Notes: generated by a model from the sequence alone, not told the origin. A DNA stretch of 64,000 bases from W0P28-013 sp964570565 (GCA_964570565.1 CAZMYT010000001.1:248001-312000), one strand, 5' to 3'. Shown: positions 44,704 through 53,003, counted from the first letter of the stretch. Made by a program: numbers and translations.

Positions 44704-45879
44704 ATGGTTGTTGTCTATTTAAAACCTCATAAAGAGGAAAGTTTATTTCGTTTTCATCCTTGGATTTTTTCTGGTGCCATAGCTCAAATTAAAGGTAAGC
44801 CAGAAGAGGGTGATGTGGTACGTGTAGTCGATTCACAAGGCAATTTCTTAGCCATGGGACACTACCAAATAGGGAGTATTATGGTGCGTGTTTTGTCGTT
44901 TTGTGATGAAACTATAGATAGAACTTTTTTCCAAAATGCCATTCGTAAAGCCTACCAAATGCGACGCGACATTCGTGTGGCTGATGTCGAAAATAACACC
45001 ACCTATCGTTTAGTGCATGGTGAAGGTGATCATTTGCCAGGTTTGGTGGTCGACGTATATGGCGATACAGCGGTAATACAAGCACATTCTGTGGGTATGC
45101 ACATGGTACGCGAACAGATTGCGGAAATTTTGGTTGCTGAAATTAAAGGCGTAGAAAATGTGTATTATAAATCTGAGGGAACTTTGCCATTCAAAGCGCC
45201 AATTGTAGCAGAAGATGCGTATTTAATTGGTCAGGAGAGTAAATGTATTCCCATAGAAAATGGTTTGAAGTTTCATGCTGATTGGCTTAAAGGACAAAAA
45301 ACAGGCTTTTTTATTGACCAACGTGAAAACCGCGCATTACTTGAGAAATATGCACATGGTCGTGATGTGCTTAATATGTTTTGTTACACGGGTGGTTTTT
45401 CATTTTATGCCATGCGTGGTAATGCATATTCCGTCCACTCGGTTGATAGTTCTGCTAAAGCCATTGAATTAACCAATAAAAATATTGCGCTTAATTTTGA
45501 AAATGACCCTCGGCATAAAGCGTTTACGGTGGATGCCTTTAAATTCTTAGATGATATCGACGGTCAATATGATTTGATTATTCTTGATCCTCCAGCTTTT
45601 GCCAAACATAAAGATTCGTTGCGTAATGCTTTGCGAGGTTACCAAAAACTTAATGCCAAAGCGTTTGAACAAATTAAGCCAGGTGGAATTTTGTTTACTT
45701 TCTCATGTTCTCAAGTAGTTACTAAAGAGCAATTTCGCTTGGCTGTATTTAGCGCTGCTGCACAAAGTAAACGTAAAGTTCGCATTTTGCACCAATTAAC
45801 TCAACCTGCCGACCATCCTGTAAATATCTATCATCCAGAAGGTGAATATCTAAAAGGGTTGGTATTGTATGTGGAATAA
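44704..45879 (+). CDS. Class I SAM-dependent rRNA methyltransferase (RlmI-like)
   Basis: The 391-residue protein has an N-terminal PUA-like domain (HPWIFSGAIAQIKGKPEEGDVVRVVDSQGNFLAMG), a central EEHD-type region (YKSEGTLPF, then GQKTGFFIDQRENR) and a SAM-binding Rossmann domain (VLNMFCYTGGFSFYAM). The catalytic LDPPAFAKHK and the FSCSQ motif are present. RlmI methylates C5 of a 23S rRNA cytosine; the exact site in this organism is not shown by the sequence. Confidence 0.93.
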   Translation: MVVVYLKPHKEESLFRFHPWIFSGAIAQIKGKPEEGDVVRVVDSQGNFLAMGHYQIGSIMVRVLSFCDETIDRTFFQNAIRKAYQMRRDIRVADVENNTTYRLVHGEGDHLPGLVVDVYGDTAVIQAHSVGMHMVREQIAEILVAEIKGVENVYYKSEGTLPFKAPIVAEDAYLIGQESKCIPIENGLKFHADWLKGQKTGFFIDQRENRALLEKYAHGRDVLNMFCYTGGFSFYAMRGNAYSVHSVDSSAKAIELTNKNIALNFENDPRHKAFTVDAFKFLDDIDGQYDLIILDPPAFAKHKDSLRNALRGYQKLNAKAFEQIKPGGILFTFSCSQVVTKEQFRLAVFSAAAQSKRKVRILHQLTQPADHPVNIYHPEGEYLKGLVLYVE

Positions 45880-45910
45880 ACATGGTTGCTTTTGGAGTAG
45901 ATGAGACAAA

Positions 45911-45954
45911 TAATTAAAGCGAATTTCTGACAATCCAGAAATTCGCTTTAATTA
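45911..45954. terminator. Bidirectional hairpin terminator between methyltransferase and LRR protein genes
   Basis: A perfect 19-bp stem with a 6-nt loop (45930-45935) lies between two convergent genes. AT-rich outer bases supply the T-tract on both strands. Confidence 0.88.
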
Positions 45955-45977
45955 TTAAAATAGGGTATAATTAAGGA

Positions 45978-47222
45978 CTATGGAACAAATAGTTTCATAG
46001 TTTGCTCACCTACTTTTACTAAATATACGCCAGCATTTGGTACTGCAAAATACCGTGTGGATGATGAACCACTTGCCACCACACAACCTACAATATCATA
46101 AATAGCTACTGATAAATTCGTTTCATTTTCCACTGCCACAGTGCCCTTTTGTGCATACACTCCTTCGATGATGGTTGTTGGTTTAATACCCGTAGGAGAT
46201 TCCGTAATATTGAGAAATTCGCTCCAATAGTCGGCGCTATGGTAGGCTTCTACTGTACCAACTGGTACATAAAGAGGAGTATTTCTATCGACTGACAAAA
46301 AAGTAGTACTTTCTATAATTGGTGGAGTCGATGAATTAAGCCTAATGGAAGCTAAATTAGTACAAGAATTAAAAGTATAAGAATCAATACGAGTTACACT
46401 ACTTGGAATAACAATAGAAGCTAAACCAACACAATGAGAAAAAGCAGAATCAAAAATATATGTTACACTTTCTGAAATAGTAATAGAAGTTAATTTGCTA
46501 CAATTTGCAAAAAGAGCGTCGCGTATTATCGTTACGCCTTCTGGAATAGTAATAGAAGTTAAGCTAGCACAACTAAAAAAGGCTCCAATACCAATAGAAG
46601 TTACACTTGCAGGAATGGTTATAGAGGTTAAACTACTACAAAAAGCAAAGGCATTATCGCCAATACTTGTTACACTTTCCGGAATAGTAATTGAAGTTAA
46701 ACTACTACAATAAGCAAAAGCCCCCTCTTTAATATTTGTTACACCTGTTGGAATAGTAATTGAAGTTAAGCTGGAGCAACCACAGAAAGCCTCATTGCCA
46801 ATACTAGTAAGGCTTTCAGGAAGAATAATGTTGTTTAAACTGCGGCAATAAGCAAAAGCCCCCTCTTGAATATTTGTTACACTTGGTATCGTAATATAAG
46901 CTAAACTAGAACAATTTAAAAAAGCGTATTGGCCAATACTTGTTACACTTGCAGGAATGGTTATAGAGGTTAACTTTGAACAACCGTCAAAAGCATGATC
47001 GCCAATACAGGTTACACTATACGTCTGTTTTCCAAAATTTACTTCAGAGGGAATATTAATTGTAGTAAGAGCAAAATAGTTACTATAACCACCATTCGCT
47101 AGTTCTACAGTGTTGCTACTCGTAATGGTGTAGTATAGGTCACCACTTTGAAAGTCATAAGCATATACACTCAAGGTGAGTGATAATGCAGCTAAAATAC
47201 TAAAGAACCGGGTTCTTTTCAT
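45978..47222 (-). CDS. BspA-type leucine-rich repeat surface protein with T9SS-like tail
   Basis: The 414-residue protein has a signal peptide (MKRTRFFSILAALSLTLSVYA). It then has about ten LRR_5-type repeats of 22-24 residues with the pattern LTSITIPxSVTSIGxxAFxxCSS. A non-repeat linker (PLYVPVGTVEAYHSADYW) follows the last repeat. The final ~55 residues (LSVAIYDIVGCVVASG, then YLVKVGEQTMKLFVP) resemble a type A sorting domain for type IX secretion. BspA-like proteins often bind host or extracellular ligands. The repeats are also near-identical at DNA level (for example around 46680-46745 and 46845-46880), so copy number may vary. Confidence 0.9.
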   Translation of the reverse strand: MKRTRFFSILAALSLTLSVYAYDFQSGDLYYTITSSNTVELANGGYSNYFALTTINIPSEVNFGKQTYSVTCIGDHAFDGCSKLTSITIPASVTSIGQYAFLNCSSLAYITIPSVTNIQEGAFAYCRSLNNIILPESLTSIGNEAFCGCSSLTSITIPTGVTNIKEGAFAYCSSLTSITIPESVTSIGDNAFAFCSSLTSITIPASVTSIGIGAFFSCASLTSITIPEGVTIIRDALFANCSKLTSITISESVTYIFDSAFSHCVGLASIVIPSSVTRIDSYTFNSCTNLASIRLNSSTPPIIESTTFLSVDRNTPLYVPVGTVEAYHSADYWSEFLNITESPTGIKPTTIIEGVYAQKGTVAVENETNLSVAIYDIVGCVVASGSSSTRYFAVPNAGVYLVKVGEQTMKLFVP

Positions 47223-47395
47223 GGAAATAAAGTTTAAAAGTTCTTATTTGTGATTATGTCTTTGCTGAATACGAAATCACAGTTGATAATATTCTTAATC
47301 AGCTACAAACTTAAACTTTTATTTTGAATAATTTCCTATTCTTGACTATTTTTTTGCCTTCTGATTCAATGCGTACAGCATAGCTAAATTTTCTT

Positions 47396-47403
47396 TATCT
47401 TTG
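47396..47403 (+). promoter_or_regulatory. Promoter -7 box of the DUF2147 gene
   Basis: TATCTTTG lies 43 nt before the ATG at 47447. Confidence 0.55.
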
Positions 47404-47446
47404 TCCCCATAATGTCCCTAATTATTAACCAAAACTAAATGAATTT

Positions 47447-47884
47447 ATGAAACGAATTTTAATTTTTGCAGCGGCCATCTGTATGGCATTTGTAGTTCAG
47501 GCACAAAAAGATATGCTTGGAGAATGGAAAACAATTGATGACAAAACTGGAAAAGAAAAATCGATTGTACGTATTTTTAAAGCAACCAATGGCTTGTATT
47601 ATGGTAAAATTGAACAACTACTTCAACCTTCTGCCGATGGTAAACCTCGTATGTGCACAGAGTGCCAAGGTGCGGATAAAAACAAACCGATGGTAGGATT
47701 AGTTATTGTTCGCGATATGAAGTTTGAAAATGGCAGTTTAGTGGGTGGAACTATTCTTGACCCTGCCAATGGTAAAACTTATTATGCGTCTATTGAGCTT
47801 GAATCTGCAACCGGAAAATTGAAAGTACGTGGCTCTTTAGATAAGCACGGATTGTTAGGACGTAGCCAATTTTGGGTACGATAA
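47447..47884 (+). CDS. DUF2147 family secreted protein
   Basis: The 145-residue protein has a signal peptide (MKRILIFAAAICMAFVVQAQ) and a lipocalin-like beta fold. DUF2147 features are the start MLGEWKTIDDKTGKEKSIVRIF and the later GTILDPANGKTYYASIEL, ending in LGRSQFWVR. A Cys pair, MCTECQG, is present. The family is probably periplasmic and of unknown function. It is not linked to other genes; a long intergenic region follows. Confidence 0.88.
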   Translation: MKRILIFAAAICMAFVVQAQKDMLGEWKTIDDKTGKEKSIVRIFKATNGLYYGKIEQLLQPSADGKPRMCTECQGADKNKPMVGLVIVRDMKFENGSLVGGTILDPANGKTYYASIELESATGKLKVRGSLDKHGLLGRSQFWVR

Positions 47885-47921
47885 TATAAAAAATGTTAAA
47901 CTTTAAATTTTCTTGAATAAT

Positions 47922-48035
47922 ATGTTGTACAGCATAAAAAAAGGCTTTATCTTTGCAATGTGTTTTTCATGGTATTAGATTTAAGGTTAAGAAAAGATTG
48001 AGGGTGTCGTGATGACAACCCTTTCTTGTTTTATA
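47922..48035 (+). ncRNA. Putative small RNA / leader unit, copy 1
   Basis: A promoter (ATGTTG at 47922-47927, exactly 20 nt, TATCTTTG at 47948-47955) is followed by a block conserved with copy 2 over about 76 nt (47960-48035) with only three differences. It contains a short frame at 47969-48001 and a stem-loop at 48002-48021 (GGGTGTC/GACAACCC with one bulge) leading to CTTTCTTGTTTT. An outer pairing AAGAAAAG/CTTTCTT can lengthen the stem. This looks like a complete short transcript with its own terminator. It may be an sRNA or an attenuated leader. Confidence 0.65.
47969..48001 (+). CDS. Candidate 10-residue mini-ORF in unit copy 1
   Basis: The frame reads MVLDLRLRKD then TGA, and is identical in both copies. 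Its ATG is only about 7 nt from the predicted transcript start, so translation would be almost leaderless. The stop lies right at the base of the stem-loop. It may be coincidental conservation of an RNA element. Confidence 0.35.
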   Translation: MVLDLRLRKD

Positions 48036-48216
48036 GAGGTATGTAAATGGCTTTTTACTAGTTGTTTATGTACTTTTTTTTATGTCTATTTATTGCCATG
48101 TTTTTAGAGTTTTGAAACCCATGACAGGTGGTATAATAGTGCTGTAAATGGGTGAATTTTGGATTTTTATGGCGTTCTTAGCTTGGGGAAAAATTATAAA
48201 AAATGCCGAAATTGCT

Positions 48217-48289
48217 ATTTTTTATAATTTGTCTGTTATTTTTACCGTTTTAAATGCGGTATATTTTTTAACTGACAGATTATAAAATA
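48217..48289. repeat. Imperfect long palindrome
   Basis: Arms at about 48219-48238 and 48269-48288 (TTTATAATTTGTCTGTTA against TAACTGACAGATTATAAA) pair with two mismatches. An inner TACCG/CGGTA pair near 48243-48261 forms the tip. It could be a hairpin in RNA, a protein-binding site or a remnant of a small mobile repeat. Confidence 0.6.
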
Positions 48290-48366
48290 GTTAGAAATAT
48301 TTTTATAACTTAATAACTCTTGTCTGTGGATAAAAAAGGTTAAATATGTTATTTTTTGTAAAAAAC

Positions 48367-48480
48367 ATGTTGCATAACACAAAATAATGCATTACCTTTG
48401 TCATGTGTTTTTCATGGTATTAGATTTAAGGTTAAGAAAAGATTGAGGTTGTCGGGATGACAACCCTTTCTTGTTTTATA
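48367..48480 (+). ncRNA. Putative small RNA / leader unit, copy 2
   Basis: The layout matches copy 1: ATGTTG at 48367-48372, exactly 20 nt, TACCTTTG at 48393-48400, then the conserved block from 48405. The stem-loop is perfect here (GGTTGTC, GGGAT loop, GACAACC; 48447-48465) and is followed by CTTTCTTGTTTT. The unit ends 57 nt before the nucleoside-recognition gene, so this copy could also be its attenuated leader. Confidence 0.65.
48414..48446 (+). CDS. Candidate 10-residue mini-ORF in unit copy 2
   Basis: The peptide MVLDLRLRKD is the same as in copy 1, with a TGA stop that touches the stem-loop. No run of a single amino acid type is present except Leu (3 of 10) and Arg/Lys (3 of 10). Confidence 0.35.
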   Translation: MVLDLRLRKD

Positions 48481-48537
48481 AGGGTGACTTTCTATTGAAA
48501 TTCAGCCTTTTATTATCTAAAAAACAATCCCCTGCTT

Positions 48538-49470
48538 ATGTCAAATCTATCGAAACGACTTCTGCTTTGTTTCAAATTGGCACTTAAAAAAGCCTCCAAA
48601 ACAGTGATGTGGTTGCTGAAAATAATTCTTCCAATTTCGCTTTTTGTGAGTTTTTTGCAGTTTTTTGGCGTTATCGATTGGTTGTCGCTTATTCTTTCTC
48701 CTTTTTTTGCCTATTTGGGTCTTCCTGGTGAAGCTGCCATTGTTTTTATTTCCAGTATTTTTTTGGCTTTATACGCTCCTATTGCTATCATTGCTACTTT
48801 GCCGTTGGGTGTAAGAGAAATGACCATTTTAGCGTTGATGTGTTTGATTTCGCACAATATGATTGTGGAAACTGCTGTTCAGCGTAAAACAGGTTCTTCT
48901 CCATGGATTATTTTCCCACTGCGTTTATTGATGAGCATTGTGTCGGCACTATTACTTAATTGGTTGTTGCCAGCGCAAATGGGCGATATTGTGGGGCATG
49001 TTCAAACTGCCATTGTGCACGATTCGATTTGGGATATGTTGTGGGCGTGGTGTCAGATGGCGTTTTTCTTAGTGCTCAAAATGAGCGCCATTGTTTCGGG
49101 GTTGATGTTTTTACAAGCTGTTTTAAAAGAATTCAAAATTTTGGACGTGATTGCACGTCTGTTTGCGCCTTTTATGAAACTTATGGGATTGTCGCGTGAT
49201 AGTTCTTTTTTGTGGTTTGTGGCTCAAACGGTTGGCTTGACTTACGGATCGGCAGTGTTACTCGAAGAGTTAGAAGAACACGATATGCCACGTCAGGATG
49301 TGAATTTGCTAAATTATCATATTGCCATTAATCACTCGCTTTTAGAGGATACATCGCTCTTTTGGTCGATGGGCGTTCCTTTGTTTTGGATTACGATTCC
49401 TCGTTTTTTGTTGGCGGTTGCATTTGTGTGGCTCGTGCGTTCTTATCGACGCCTTGTACCTTCTGTGTGA
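48538..49470 (+). CDS. Nucleoside-recognition (Gate) domain membrane protein, spore maturation A/B-like
   Basis: The 310-residue protein has about eight membrane helices arranged as two Gate-type domains (FVSFLQFFGVIDWLSLILSPFFAYLGLPGEAAIVF, then FLQAVLKEFKILDVIARLFAPFMKLMGLSRDSSFLW). Gate domains occur in nucleoside transporters and in SpmA/SpmB proteins; in non-sporulating Bacteroidota their role is unknown. It is 57 bp downstream of the second small-RNA unit and 18 bp before the YbaN gene. Confidence 0.85.
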   Translation: MSNLSKRLLLCFKLALKKASKTVMWLLKIILPISLFVSFLQFFGVIDWLSLILSPFFAYLGLPGEAAIVFISSIFLALYAPIAIIATLPLGVREMTILALMCLISHNMIVETAVQRKTGSSPWIIFPLRLLMSIVSALLLNWLLPAQMGDIVGHVQTAIVHDSIWDMLWAWCQMAFFLVLKMSAIVSGLMFLQAVLKEFKILDVIARLFAPFMKLMGLSRDSSFLWFVAQTVGLTYGSAVLLEELEEHDMPRQDVNLLNYHIAINHSLLEDTSLFWSMGVPLFWITIPRFLLAVAFVWLVRSYRRLVPSV

Positions 49471-49488
49471 TTAATATTTTATAAGTGT

Positions 49489-49851
49489 ATGCGTTATCTT
49501 GTAGTTGCTATTGGTTATCTGTGTGTTGTGCTGGGTGTATTGGGTATATTTTTGCCAGTACTTCCTACTACACCGTTTTTGTTATTAGCCTCCTATTTAT
49601 TTTATCGAAGTTCGCCTAAAGCTCAACAATGGCTTCTGGGGCATAAGTATTTAGGACCTTATATTACCGATTTTCAGATACACAAATCCATTTCGTTGCG
49701 TGTTAAGGTGTATTCTATTTCGATGTTATGGATTACTATTTTGCTATCCGCTTTTGTGGTTTTGGATAATTGGTGGCTCCGAATTATGCTTATCGCTATA
49801 GCTACAGCGGTAACAATCCATATTTTATCGTTTAAAACTAAAAAAGATTGA
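49489..49851 (+). CDS. YbaN family (DUF454) small membrane protein
   Basis: The 120-residue protein has an N-terminal helix-turn-helix membrane hairpin with the family motif GVLGIFLPVLPTTPFLLLASYLFYRSSPKAQQWLLGHKYLGPYI. Two more helices follow at the C-terminus. The family is inner-membrane and of unknown function. It is likely co-transcribed with the preceding gene. Confidence 0.92.
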   Translation: MRYLVVAIGYLCVVLGVLGIFLPVLPTTPFLLLASYLFYRSSPKAQQWLLGHKYLGPYITDFQIHKSISLRVKVYSISMLWITILLSAFVVLDNWWLRIMLIAIATAVTIHILSFKTKKD

Positions 49852-49867
49852 TGTCGTCAATAACTAT

Positions 49868-49900
49868 AAAAAGGTCGTACTGCAAAGTACGACCTTTTTT
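49868..49900. terminator. Bidirectional intrinsic terminator between YbaN gene and tyrA
   Basis: The 14-bp stem AAAAAGGTCGTACT with a 4-nt loop and T-runs lies between convergent genes; it ends the phe/tyr operon. Confidence 0.9.
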
Positions 49901-49922
49901 ATGCCACATATCTGGTGTTTAT

Positions 49923-50696
49923 TTATTCAATATTTGTGCGGACTTTTGTGAGGAATTGTTGCATGCGTACTAAATCCTTTTGTTCTACGATGTCCTGTAA
50001 TTCGGTCATCTGGGTTTTAATGGCTTCTATTTGATTGGCGGTGTGAGGGTTGAAAAGAATTTCAGACAATAAATAATCATCCTCGGATAACAATCCTCTG
50101 GCCACATTCAAATGCTTTTTAAACGTGGTTCCAGGTGCTTCCTGATGTTTCATGACGGCTGCAAAAACTAATGAGGATACAAATGGAATGGATAGCGAGT
50201 AGGCGATTGTTTCGTCGTGTTCATCAAATGTGTATTCGAAAATATTTAATTGCAATGAACCGTAAAAATCCTTGAAAAATGCTTTGCCTAAATGGTCGCT
50301 TTCGGCTATGATAATGGCACTTTGAGTACTTAAATCAGACAGATTGGCGAATGTTGGTCCAAACATAGGGTGTGTTGATACATAACGCATACCTGTATGT
50401 CGATAAAACGCTTGGAGTCCAGTTTTTACGGACGCGATGTCCGATAAAATACAATTTTTTGGAAGAAAAGGAAGTACGCTTTCGAAGGCACTAATCGTGT
50501 ATTTTAGTGTTACAGCATTAATGCAAATTTCAGGTTCAAACGCTTTTATTTCTTCTAATTGTGTGAATCGTTGCGTGTTAAATACAAAGCGTAACCGACT
50601 TGGGTTTGTGTCGAATAACGCCACTTCGTGTTTTATGCATAGGCAATCGGTTAAGAAGGTTCCCATTTTACCTGCTCCGAGAATAAGAATTTTCAT
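49923..50696 (-). CDS. tyrA: Prephenate dehydrogenase
   Basis: The 257-residue protein has an N-terminal NAD(P)-binding motif (ILILGAGKMGTFLTDCL) and the central THPMFGPTFANLSDLS segment, where His binds prephenate. It lacks the chorismate mutase and ACT domains, and is at the short end for the family. It makes 4-hydroxyphenylpyruvate, the tyrosine precursor. It is the last gene in the row pheA, aminotransferase, DAHP synthase/chorismate mutase, tyrA, 12 bp after the previous gene. Confidence 0.92.
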   Translation of the reverse strand: MKILILGAGKMGTFLTDCLCIKHEVALFDTNPSRLRFVFNTQRFTQLEEIKAFEPEICINAVTLKYTISAFESVLPFLPKNCILSDIASVKTGLQAFYRHTGMRYVSTHPMFGPTFANLSDLSTQSAIIIAESDHLGKAFFKDFYGSLQLNIFEYTFDEHDETIAYSLSIPFVSSLVFAAVMKHQEAPGTTFKKHLNVARGLLSEDDYLLSEILFNPHTANQIEAIKTQMTELQDIVEQKDLVRMQQFLTKVRTNIE

Positions 50697-50708
50697 GGTG
50701 TGTGAAAT

Positions 50709-51773
50709 TTAGTCGTTATTCATTAAGTCAATTTGAACGCGTACCGATTCTTCGTGAATGGCTTCTAAAATGGTACGCATGAATTCATGGCTCATACCGA
50801 GTTTTTCTCCATTCATAATGCGTTTTTCAAGAATCTCATTGTAACGTCCCGTTTGAAGTACAGCTATGCCGTGTTCTTTTTTATAGGTTCCAATCGCTTG
50901 AGAAACTCGCATACGTTTAGCCAGTGTTTCCAACAACGTATTGTCTAAATCATCAATCTGACGACGCAAATCGACTAAATCTTCAGTGGATTGTTTCATC
51001 TCTCGAATCACTAATTTGCGTAAGATGACATCTAACACTTCGGGCGATACTTGTTGGTCTTTGTCGCTCCAAGCATTATCGGGCGAACAGTGGCTTTCGA
51101 TGATTAAGCCGTCGAATTGTAAATCCATAGCTTGTTGAGAGAGTGGCGCAATGAGTTCGCGTTTCCCACCAATGTGACTAGGATCACAGAAAAGTGGTAA
51201 TTCTGGTAATCGGCGATGTAGTTCTATAGGAATATGCCATTGTGGTTGATTGCGATAAAGTTTTTTATCGTACGAACTGAAGCCACGATGAATGGCGGCT
51301 ATTTGGTGCAAGCCGGCATTGTAAATACGCTCAATAGCTCCAATCCACAGTTCTAAATCTGGATTTACTGGATTTTTGATGAGTATAGGAATATCAACGC
51401 CTTTTAAGGCATCTGCAATTTCTTGCACAGCAAATGGGTTGGCCGTGGTCCGTGCGCCTAACCATAACACATCAACACCATATTTTAGAGCTTCGTATGC
51501 ATGTTTTGCTGTGGCAACTTCGGTGGCCGTGTACAAGCCTGTTTCTTCTTTTACTCGGCGTAACCATTGTAGTCCTTCGCTGCCAACTCCTTCGAAACCA
51601 CCAGGTTTTGTGCGTGGTTTCCAAATTCCAGCACGGTAAATTTGAACACCGTTTTTGGCTAATGCTTTAGCCGTGGTTAATACTTGCTCTTCGGTTTCAG
51701 CACTGCATGGCCCAGCAATAATGATAGGTCGTTTTTGTTCTAATTTGGGAAGTTTAAACCGTTCGAAATCCAT
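50709..51773 (-). CDS. Bifunctional DAHP synthase / chorismate mutase
   Basis: The 354-residue fusion has an N-terminal type I-beta DAHP synthase domain (IIAGPCSAETEEQVLTTAKAL, RAGIWKPRTKPGGFEGVG, WLGARTTANPFAVQEIADAL, FCDPSHIGGKRELI) to about residue 260. The C-terminal AroQ-type chorismate mutase domain (LVDLRRQIDDLDNTLLETLAKRMRVSQAIGTYKKEHGIAV) follows from about 265. It catalyses both the entry step of the shikimate pathway and the branch to prephenate. Its place in the Phe/Tyr operon fits. A 43-bp gap separates it from the upstream aminotransferase. Confidence 0.95.
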   Translation of the reverse strand: MDFERFKLPKLEQKRPIIIAGPCSAETEEQVLTTAKALAKNGVQIYRAGIWKPRTKPGGFEGVGSEGLQWLRRVKEETGLYTATEVATAKHAYEALKYGVDVLWLGARTTANPFAVQEIADALKGVDIPILIKNPVNPDLELWIGAIERIYNAGLHQIAAIHRGFSSYDKKLYRNQPQWHIPIELHRRLPELPLFCDPSHIGGKRELIAPLSQQAMDLQFDGLIIESHCSPDNAWSDKDQQVSPEVLDVILRKLVIREMKQSTEDLVDLRRQIDDLDNTLLETLAKRMRVSQAIGTYKKEHGIAVLQTGRYNEILEKRIMNGEKLGMSHEFMRTILEAIHEESVRVQIDLMNND

Positions 51774-51816
51774 ATAAGTTTGATTTTTAGGTGGTTTTTA
51801 GTATGTGATTCTATAG

Positions 51817-52998
51817 TTATTCTGTTATGTTTTGTTTAATTCGATCCAACGCTTCGGCTAGTTTTTGTTCGTTGCAACACAACGAAATGCGTATGTAGCG
51901 TGCGCCGTTGCTACCAAAAATAAAACCTGGTGTTATAAATACGCGTGCTTTATGTAAAACGGCTTCAGTTAAATCTTCTACTTGTTGGTAGTGGTCGGGA
52001 ATCCGTCCCCACACAAATAAACCAACTTGCGATTTGTTGTAGGTGCATTGTAGCGTTTCTAAAATTTGTTCTGCCAAATGACGTCGTTTCTGGTACAAGT
52101 TGAAGTTCATCGCTTCGTGCCAACTTTCATCGTTGTGTAGTGCTGTGGCGGCTGCTAATTGCATCGGACGGAACATGCCTGAATCGATGTTGCTTTTCAC
52201 TTTTAATATCCATTCGATAAACGTAGCATTGGAGGCTACCATGCCGATGCGCCAACCTGGCATATTGTGGCTTTTACTCATTGAGTTTAGCTCTATACAA
52301 CAATCTTTGGCACCTTCTATTTGCAAAATACTTAAAGGCTTCTTGTTTAAAATGAAGCTGTAAGGATTGTCGTTGACAATGATAATATGATGTTTCTGCG
52401 CAAATTCCACTAACTTTTGATATAATTCTAATGTGGCATTTGTTCCTGTTGGCATGTGCGGATAGTTGGTCCACATCAATTTAACCCTGCTTAGGTCTAG
52501 TTGTTCTAATGCATCAAAATCGGGCAACCAACCATTTTCTTCGGTGAGGTTGTATGGTATCACTTCTGCTCCAAGCAGCGTGCTTAAAGATGTGTAGGTT
52601 GGATAACCAGGATTTGGAACCAAAACTTGTTCACCTGGATTGACAAATGCCAAGGTGATGTGCAAAATGCCTTCCTTTGAACCAATTAACGGTTGAATTT
52701 CGTTCGTCGGATTGAGAGTAACATGATACCATTTTTTGTAGAAATCGGCAAAAGCTTGGCGTAGTTCAGGAATTCCCACATAAGGTTGATAGCCATGCGT
52801 ATCCGGACGATGAGCGTGTTCACACAATGTTTTTATAGTCGCTTCCGATGGTGGCATATCAGGACTACCAATGCCTAAGCTAATTACATTTTTGCCTTCG
52901 GCATTCATGTGAGCTATCTCTTTCAGTTTGCGTGAGAAGTAGTATTCTTGCACTGATTCTAAACGTGTGGCACCGACGAAACTTTGGTTCATAAACAA
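51817..52998 (-). CDS. PLP-dependent class I/II aminotransferase (probable aromatic or aspartate/prephenate type)
   Basis: The 393-residue enzyme has the PLP lysine in NSMSKSHNMPGWRIGMVAS, the NPGYPTY segment, MWTNYPHMPTGT in place of the usual NPxNPTG, IVNDNPYSF for the PLP-pyridine contact, and a C-terminal ARYIRISLCC substrate Arg motif. In this operon it most likely transaminates phenylpyruvate, 4-hydroxyphenylpyruvate or prephenate. It is 5 bp after pheA. Confidence 0.9.
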   Translation of the reverse strand: MFMNQSFVGATRLESVQEYYFSRKLKEIAHMNAEGKNVISLGIGSPDMPPSEATIKTLCEHAHRPDTHGYQPYVGIPELRQAFADFYKKWYHVTLNPTNEIQPLIGSKEGILHITLAFVNPGEQVLVPNPGYPTYTSLSTLLGAEVIPYNLTEENGWLPDFDALEQLDLSRVKLMWTNYPHMPTGTNATLELYQKLVEFAQKHHIIIVNDNPYSFILNKKPLSILQIEGAKDCCIELNSMSKSHNMPGWRIGMVASNATFIEWILKVKSNIDSGMFRPMQLAAATALHNDESWHEAMNFNLYQKRRHLAEQILETLQCTYNKSQVGLFVWGRIPDHYQQVEDLTEAVLHKARVFITPGFIFGSNGARYIRISLCCNEQKLAEALDRIKQNITE

Positions 52999-53003
52999 TG
53001 AGT

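Larger units (their letters stand above)
47885..48537. other. Intergenic region with two small transcription units and a palindrome
   Basis: It holds two near-identical units at 47922-48035 and 48367-48480, with their starts 445 bp apart, and a long imperfect palindrome at 48217-48289 between them. Outside these parts the sequence is AT-rich and I see no other gene. Confidence 0.8.

Noticed and set aside
46300..46990. Regular repeats resembling a CRISPR or satellite array
   Set aside because: They are in frame inside a coding sequence and encode leucine-rich repeats; there are no unique spacers.
51774..51816. The 43-bp gap between aminotransferase and DAHP synthase genes as a second regulatory site
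   Set aside because: No hairpin, promoter box or short frame is visible.
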